Shown here in pieces: positions 58,001 through 64,000 of a stretch of DNA of 64,000 nucleotides. Made by a program: the position numbers and the translations under genes. Source of the stretch: Enoplolaimus lenunculus (lineage: Eukaryota > Nematoda > Enoplea > Enoplida > Thoracostomopsidae); contig JASANG010001567.1 of NCBI GenBank assembly GCA_030248215.1, positions 162,898 through 226,897 of the forward strand, in the 5' to 3' direction. Position 1 is the first letter of the stretch. Every line of letters begins with the position of its first letter. Under the pieces are notes generated by a model. The model searched no databases. It saw nothing but the letters and a program-made list of their open reading frames with translations, and was not told the origin of the DNA.

Positions 58001-58640
58001 TTGAAACTTTTCTGGTAAAGTTAAATTTTGGCGCGAAAATTTAGAGTTTGGGAGAAGTTCAAATTTTAGCGGGAAAATTCACACGGAAAAATAAAAATCT
58101 AGAGGAATGTCGGCTTTGCCCTCTCTATAAATTTGTAAAATCCGCGCAGCTACGCGCAAATGACAGTTATCATTGTCCACTGAGTGTGATATGTTGTGAA
58201 AAAGCTGTCCTGCTGAATGCTATATGATATTTGCACCAAACTTGGAATACCCTCTGATATTCACGGTAACTCGTCTTATTATATAATGTTGCACTAGCAC
58301 ACATGTATGTTTAGTTGGACACGAAAGCAGGCGTTTGTACATCAGAGTGGTATGATATTCAGTCGTTATCTGTTTATCTATATCTGGTTGACCAATCATA
58401 TGAACACGATAGTGTTCATATATATGGTTCGCGCTTCTCAAGTGCGTATTTTCAGTTTAGTTTGCATGTTGGTACTCAGGTAACAGCACACCTATTTCGT
58501 TTAAATTTTGTACACTGATATCCTGGTCCGTCGGGAATATCTGTGCCAAAGGATTTGCCAAACGAACGTGGCCTTCAGTAGTTACGGTCAAAAAACTCCT
58601 ACCAGAAAGTGCACGAAATTTTCCATTTTGGTTCAGCACT
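55061..58640 (-). CDS. Unrecognised gene, 3' part (probable exons)
   Basis: The last exon, 55525-55061, follows an acceptor AATTTTCAG and reads 154 residues to TGA: RCNTNGTDNVKPPSSRS..., Ser/Pro/Arg-rich and likely disordered, ending LRRTLSKKNKD. AATAAA (plus coordinates 55067-55072) overlaps the end of the coding sequence. A second likely exon, about 57376-57138, gives SLRVALDDLCHDLGETAINT and GKFCRKVGKAVSAVAM and joins the last exon in phase 0. A third candidate, about 58640-58520, reads NQNGKFRALSGRSFLTVTTE... and PLAQIFPTDQDIS. No start Met was found; the 5' end probably lies beyond the satellite. The helical stretch of the middle exon loosely recalls WAVE/NHS-type N-termini, but I would not assign it. 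Exon limits other than the last are tentative. Confidence 0.4.
55680..56030. repeat. GGAAATTG-rich repeat in the minus-gene intron
   Basis: Many diverged copies of GGAAATTGAAA / TTTCAATTTCC in both orientations, such as CCAATTTCCAACTTG at the left and GGGAAATTGGAAATTC at the right; probably a foldback MITE. Confidence 0.45.
56116..56374. mobile_element. AAGAGTGTGCAACTG MITE, copy 2
   Basis: CAAGAGTGTGCAACTGGGTA at the left, GCAGTTGCACACTCTTATG at the right. GTACATTCT...AGAATGTAC forms an extra inner hairpin. Same family as 39427-39702. Confidence 0.65.
56640..57898. mobile_element. Fragments of the CAGGGTGCAACCGG hAT-like MITE family
   Basis: Three right ends: about 56700-56810 (CTCCAGTTGCACCCTGG), 57640-57710 (ACGGATATGCAGTTGCACCC) and 57780-57898 (CACTTCCGGTTGTACCCTG). 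The CTCCGGCTCCGG inner repeats vary the TTCCGG theme. A probable exon of the minus gene lies between them at 57138-57376. Confidence 0.45.
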
Positions 58641-58709
58641 TTTTACCCGTTAGCTAAGTAATTTTATACGATTATAACTTTATAGGTACTCTTTATAGGG
58701 CTTTACGGT

Positions 58710-61700
58710 CGGGTTCACCCCAACGGTTGGTTTCACCCCAACGGTTGGTTTCACCCCAACGGTTGGTTTTCCCCCAACGGTTAGTTTCACCCCAACGGTT
58801 GGTTTCACGCCACCGTTTTGTTTCACCCCAACGGTTGGTTTCACCCCAACGGTTGGATTCCCCTAACGGTTTTTTTCACCCCAACGGTTGGTTTCACCCC
58901 ACCAATTTGTTTCACCCCAACGATTGGTTTCACCCCAACGGTTTGTTTCACCCCAACGATCGTTTTCACCCCAACAGTTTGTTTCACCCCAACGATCGTT
59001 TTCACCCCAACGGTTTGTTTCACACCCAACGGTTGGTTTCACCCCAACGGTTGGTTTCACCCCAACGGTTGGTTTCACCCCAACGGTTGGTTTCACCCCA
59101 ACGGTTGGTTTCACCCCAACGGTTGGTTTCACCCCAACGGTTGGTTTCACCCCAACGGTTGGTTTCACCCCAACGGTTGGTTTCACCCCAACGGTTGGTT
59201 TCACCCCAACGGTTGGTTTCACCCCAACGATTGGTTTCACCCCAACGATTGGTTTCACCCCAACGATTGGTTTCACCCCAACGATCGTTTTCACCCCAAC
59301 GGTTTGTTTCACCCCAACGATCGTTTTCACCCCAACGGTTGGTTTCACCCCAACGGTTGGTTTCACCCCAACGGTTGGTTTCACCCCAACGGTTGGTTTC
59401 ACCCCAACGGTTGGTTTCACCCCAACGGTTGGTTTCACCCCAACGGTTGGTTTCACCCCAACGGTTAGTTTCACCCCAACGATTGGTTTCACCCCAACGA
59501 TTGGTTTCACCCCAACGATCGTTTTCACCCCAACGGTTTGTTTCACCCCAACGATCGTTTTCACCCCAACGGTTGGTTTCACCCCAACGGTTGGTTTCAC
59601 CACAACGGTTGGTTTCACCCCAACGGTTGGTTTCACCCCAACGGTTGGTTTCACCCCAACGGTTGGTTTCACCCCAACGGTCGGTTTCACCCCAACGGTT
59701 GGTTTCACCCCAACGGTTGGTTTCACCCCAACGGTTGGTTTCACCCCAACGGTTGGTTTCACCCCAACGGTTGGTTTCACCCCAACGGTTGGTTTCACCC
59801 CAACGGTTGGTTTCACCCCAACGGTTGGTTTCACCCCAACGGTTGGTTTCACCCAACGGTTGGTTTCACCCCAACGGTTGGTTTCACCCCAACGGTTGGT
59901 TTCACCCCAACGATTGGTTTCACCCCAACGATTGGTTTCACCCCAACGGTTGGTTTCACCCCAACGATCGTTTTCACCCCAACGGTTGGTTTCACCCCAA
60001 CGGTTGGTTTCACCCCAACGGTTGGTTTCACCCCAACGGTTGGTTTCACCCCAACGGTTGGTTTCACCCCAACGGTTGGTTTCACCCCAACGGTTGGTTT
60101 CACCCCAACGGTTGGTTTCACCCCAACAGTTGGTTTCACCCCAACGGTTGGTTTCACCCCAACGGTTGGTTTCACCCCAACGGTTGGTTTCACCCCAACG
60201 GTTGGTTTCACCCCAACGGTTGGTTTCACCCCAACGGTTGGTTTCACCCCAACGGTGGGTTTCACCCCAACGGTGGGTTTCACCCCAACGGTTGGTTTCA
60301 CCCCAACGGTTGGTTTCACCCCAACGGTTGGTTTCACCTCAACGGTTGGTCTCACCCCAACAGTTGGTTTCACCCCAACGGTTGGTTTCACCCCAACGGT
60401 TGGTTTCACCCCAACGGTTGGTTTCACCCCAACGGTTGGTTTCACCCCAACGGTTGGTTTCACCCCAACGGTTGGTTTCACCCCAACGGTTGGTTTCACC
60501 CCAACGGTTGGTGTCACCCCAACGGTTGGTGTCACCCCAACGGTTGGTTTCACCCCAACGATCGTTGGTTCACCCCAACGTTTGGTTTCACCCCAACGTT
60601 TGGTTTCACCCCAACGGTTGTTTTCACCCCAACGGTTGGTTTCACCCCAACGGTTGGTTTCACCCCAACGGTTGGTTTCACCCCAACGGTTGGTGTCACC
60701 CCAACGGTTGGTTTCACCCCAACGGTTGGTTTCACCCCAACGGTTGGTTTCACCCCAACGGTTGGTTTCACCCCAACGGTTGGTTTCACCCCAACGGTTT
60801 GTTTCACCCCAACGATTGGTTTCACCCCAACGATTGGTTTCACCCCAACGATCGTTTTCTCCCCAACGGTTGGTTTCACCCCAACGGTTGTTTTCACCCC
60901 AACGGTTGGTTTCACCCCAACGGTTGGTTTCACCCCAACGGTTGGTTTCACCCCAACGGTTGGTTTCACCCCAACGGTTGGTTTCCCCCCACCCCAACGG
61001 TTGGTTTCACCCAACGGTTGGTTTCACCCCAACGGTTGGTTTCACCCCAACGGTTGGTTTCACCCCAACGGTCGGTTTCACCCCAACGGTTGGTTTCACC
61101 CCAACGGTGGGTTTCACCCCAACGGTTGCTTTCACCCCACCGGTTTGTTTCCCCCAACGGTTGGTTTCACCCCAACGGTTGGTTTCACGCCATCGGTTTG
61201 TTTCACCCCAACGGTTGGTTTCACCCCAACGGTTGGTTTCACCCCAACGGTTAGTTTCACCCCAACGATTGGTTTCACCCCAACGATTGGTTTCACCCCA
61301 ACGATCGTTTTCACCCCAACGATCGTTTTCACCCCAACGGTTTGTTTCACCCCAACGATCGTTTTCACCCCAACGGTTGGTTTCACCCCAACGGTTGGTT
61401 TCACCCCAACGGTTGGTTTCACCCCAACGGTTGGTTTCACCCCAACGGTTGGTTTCACCCCAACGGTTGGTTTCACCCCAACGGTTGGTTTCACCCCAAC
61501 GGTTGGTTTCACCCCAACGGTTAGTTTCACCCCAACGATTGGTTTCACCCCAACGATTGGTTTCACCCCAACGATCGTTTTCACCCCAACGGTTTGTTTC
61601 ACCCCAACGATCGTTTTCACCCCAACGGTTGGTTTCACCCCAACGGTTGGTTTCACCACAACGGTTGGTTTCACCCCAACGGTTGGTTTCACCCCAACGG

Positions 61701-64000
61701 TTGGTTTCACCCAAACGGTTGGTTTCACCCCAACGGTCGGTTTCACCCCAACGGTCGGTTTCACCCCAACGGTTGGTTTCACCCCAACGGTTGGTTTCAC
61801 CCCAACGGTTGGTTTCACCCCAACGGTTGGTTTCACCCCAACGGTTGGTTTCACCCCAACGGTCGGTTTCACCCCAACGGTGGGTTTCACCCCAACGGTG
61901 GGTTTCACCCCAACGGTGGGTTTCACCCCAACGGTTTGTTTCCCCCAACGGTTGGTTTCACCCCAACGGTTGGTTTCACGCCATCGGTTTGTTTCACCCC
62001 AACGGTTGGTTTCACCTCAACGGTTGGTTTCACCCCAACGGTTGGTTTCACCCCAACGGTTAGTTTCGCCCCACCAATTTGTTTCACCCCAACGATTGGT
62101 TTCACCCCAACGGTTTGTTTCACCCCAACGATCGTTTTCACCCCAACAGTTTGTTTCACCCCAACGATCGTTTTCACCCCAACGGTTTCTTTCACACCCA
62201 ACGGTTGGTTTCACCCCAACGGTTGGTTTCACCCCAACGGTTGGTTTCACCCCAACGGTTGGTTTCACCCCAACGGTTGGTTTCACCCCAACGGTTGGTT
62301 TCACCCCAACGGTTGGTTTCACCCCAACGGTTGGTTTCACCCCAACGGTTGGTTTCACCCCAACGGTTAGTTTCACCCCAACGATTGGTTTCACCCCAAC
62401 GATTGGTTTCACCCCAACGATCGTTTTCACCCCAACGGTTTGTTTCACCCCAACGATCGTTTTCACCCCAACGGTTGGTTTCACCCCAACGGTTGGTTTC
62501 ACCCCAACGGTTGGTTTCACCCCAACGGTTGGTTTCACCCCAACGGTTGGATTCCCCTAACGGTTGGTTTCACCCCAACGGTTAGTTTCACCCCACCAAT
62601 TTGTTTCACCCCAACGATTGGTTTCACCCCAACGGTTTGTTTCACCCCAACGATCGTTTTCACCCCAACAGTTTGTTTCACCCCAACGATTGGTTTCACC
62701 CCAACGATTGGTTTCACCCCAACGATCGTTTTCACCCCAACGGTTTGTTTCACCCTAACGATCGTTTTCACCCCAACGGTTGGTTTCACCCCAACGGTTG
62801 GTTTCACCCCAACGGTTGGTTTCACCCCAACGGTTGGTTTCACCCCAACGGTTGGTTTCACCCCAACGGTTGGTTTCACCCCAACGGTCGGTTTCACCCC
62901 AACGGTTGGTTTCACCCCAACGGTTGGTTTCACCCCAACGGTTGGTTTCACCCCAACGGTTTGCTTACGCCCAACGGTTGGTTTCACCCCAACGGTCGGT
63001 TTCACCCCAACGGTTGGTTTCACCCCAACGGTTGGTTTCACCCCAACGGTCGGTTTCACCCCAACGGTGGGTTTCACCCCAACGGTGGGTTACACCCCAA
63101 CGGTCGGTTTCACCCCAACGGTTTTTTTCCCCAAACGGTCGGTTTCACCCCAACGGTTGGTTTCACCTCAACGGTTGGTCTCACCCCAACAGTTGGTTTC
63201 AACCCAACGGTTGGTTTCACCCCAACGGTTGGTTTCACCCCAACGGTTGGTTTCACCCCAACGGTTGGTTTCACCCCAACGGTTCGTACGTCTTCACCCA
63301 ACGGTTGGTTTCACCCCAACGGTTGGTTTCACCCCAACGGTTGGTTTCACCCCAACGGTTAGTTTCACCCCAACGATTGGTTTCACCCCAACGATTGGTT
63401 TCACCCCAACGATCGTTTTCACCCCAACGATCGTTTTCACCCCAACGGTTTGTTTCACCCCAACGATCGTTTTCACCCCAACGGTTGGTTTCACCCCAAC
63501 GGTTGGTTTCACCCCAACGGTTGGTTTCACCCCAACGTTTGGTTTCACCCCAACGGTTGGTTTCACCCCAACGGTTGGTTTCACCCCAACGGTTGGTTTC
63601 ATCCGCACGGTTGGTTTCACCCTAACCGTTAGTTTCACCCCAACGATTGGTTTCACCCCAACGATTGGTTCTCGCTCTCAACGATCGCTTTGCACCCCGA
63701 ACGGTTTGTTTGACCCCAACGATCGTTTTCACCCCCAACGGTTGGTTTCACCCCAACGGTTGGTTTCACCACACAAGGGTTGGTTTCACCACAACGGTTG
63801 GTTTCACCCCAACGGTTGGTTTCACCCCAACGGTTGGTTTCACCCCAACGGTTGGTTTCACCCCAACGGTCGGTTTCACCCCAACGGTTGGTTTCACCCC
63901 AACGGTTGGTTTCACCCCAACGGTTGGTTTCACCCCAACGGTTGGTTTCACCCCAACGGTTGGTTTCACCCCAACTGTCGGTTTCACCCCAACAGTGGGT
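58710..64000. repeat. 18-bp minisatellite array, roughly 290 copies, open at the window end
   Basis: Unit GGTTTCACCCCAACGGTT repeated head to tail for 5.3 kb to the last base. Recurrent variants: AACGATTG, AACGATCG (which makes the palindrome AACGATCGTT), GGTTTG and GGTTAG. Because 18 is divisible by three and the unit lacks a stop in five of six frames, very long frames appear (the longest 1277 codons, 58727-62560). They pass through three different hexapeptides (VSPQRL, FHPNGW, FTPTVG) as 1- and 2-bp length changes shift the frame. No promoter, start context or splice evidence for a gene. Groups of variant units recur in the same order, so the array also has higher-order structure. Confidence 0.97.

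Noticed and set aside
58727-62560. 1277-residue repetitive protein on +, and several long frames on both strands of the array
   Set aside because: All follow from an 18-bp unit lacking stops. Hexapeptides change frame repeatedly, there is no start or splice context, and overlapping frames are equally long.
58710-64000. CRISPR array
   Set aside because: Units are contiguous with no unique spacers, and the DNA is clearly from an animal with spliced genes.

Overview
This is a metazoan nuclear window: AT-rich, intron-rich and crowded with short non-autonomous DNA transposons. Most introns end in TTTTCAG-like acceptors, the secreted gene is rich in trypsin-inhibitor-like (TIL) domains, and many repeats carry runs of TTAGGC (the nematode telomere hexamer). 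Together these suggest a nematode or related ecdysozoan with a repeat-rich genome. That placement is an inference.

Layout: (1) 1-3617, a few phase-compatible exons on + of a protein I do not recognise, ending in a stop at 3615-3617. (2) 4029-6176, transposons including two adjacent long foldback elements. (3) 6273-19538, a nearly complete RAD54 recombination-helicase gene on + (18 exons, 810 codons plus stop; only the initiator-Met exon is unresolved). Its introns hold MITEs, a decayed LINE and a direct/inverted/direct repeat. (4) 19539-32100, an intergenic desert of MITEs, tRNA-like SINEs and a triplicated 108-bp unit. (5) 32147-51774, a 16-exon gene on + for a 1018-residue secreted protein: signal peptide, thyroglobulin type-1 domain, two WAP-like domains, seven TIL domains and a C-terminal Cu/Zn superoxide dismutase (SOD) domain. 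(6) 52000-58700, more MITEs and probable exons of an unrecognised gene on -. (7) 58710-64000, an 18-bp minisatellite of roughly 290 copies running off the window.

The most notable object is the inhibitor-SOD fusion. All 16 exons join with matching phases and the summed length is divisible by three. The SOD domain keeps three Cu-ligand histidines, the Zn ligands and the disulfide cysteines. It has Ala where the fourth Cu-ligand His (His120 of human SOD1) should be, and the active-site Arg region is altered. It may therefore be a non-catalytic or modified SOD attached to a string of protease-inhibitor modules.

The repeat landscape is also informative. At least two TTAGGC-bearing MITE families share their interior but differ in their terminal inverted repeats, and several copies have 8-bp target duplications. 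I found no virus-like element that I could support.
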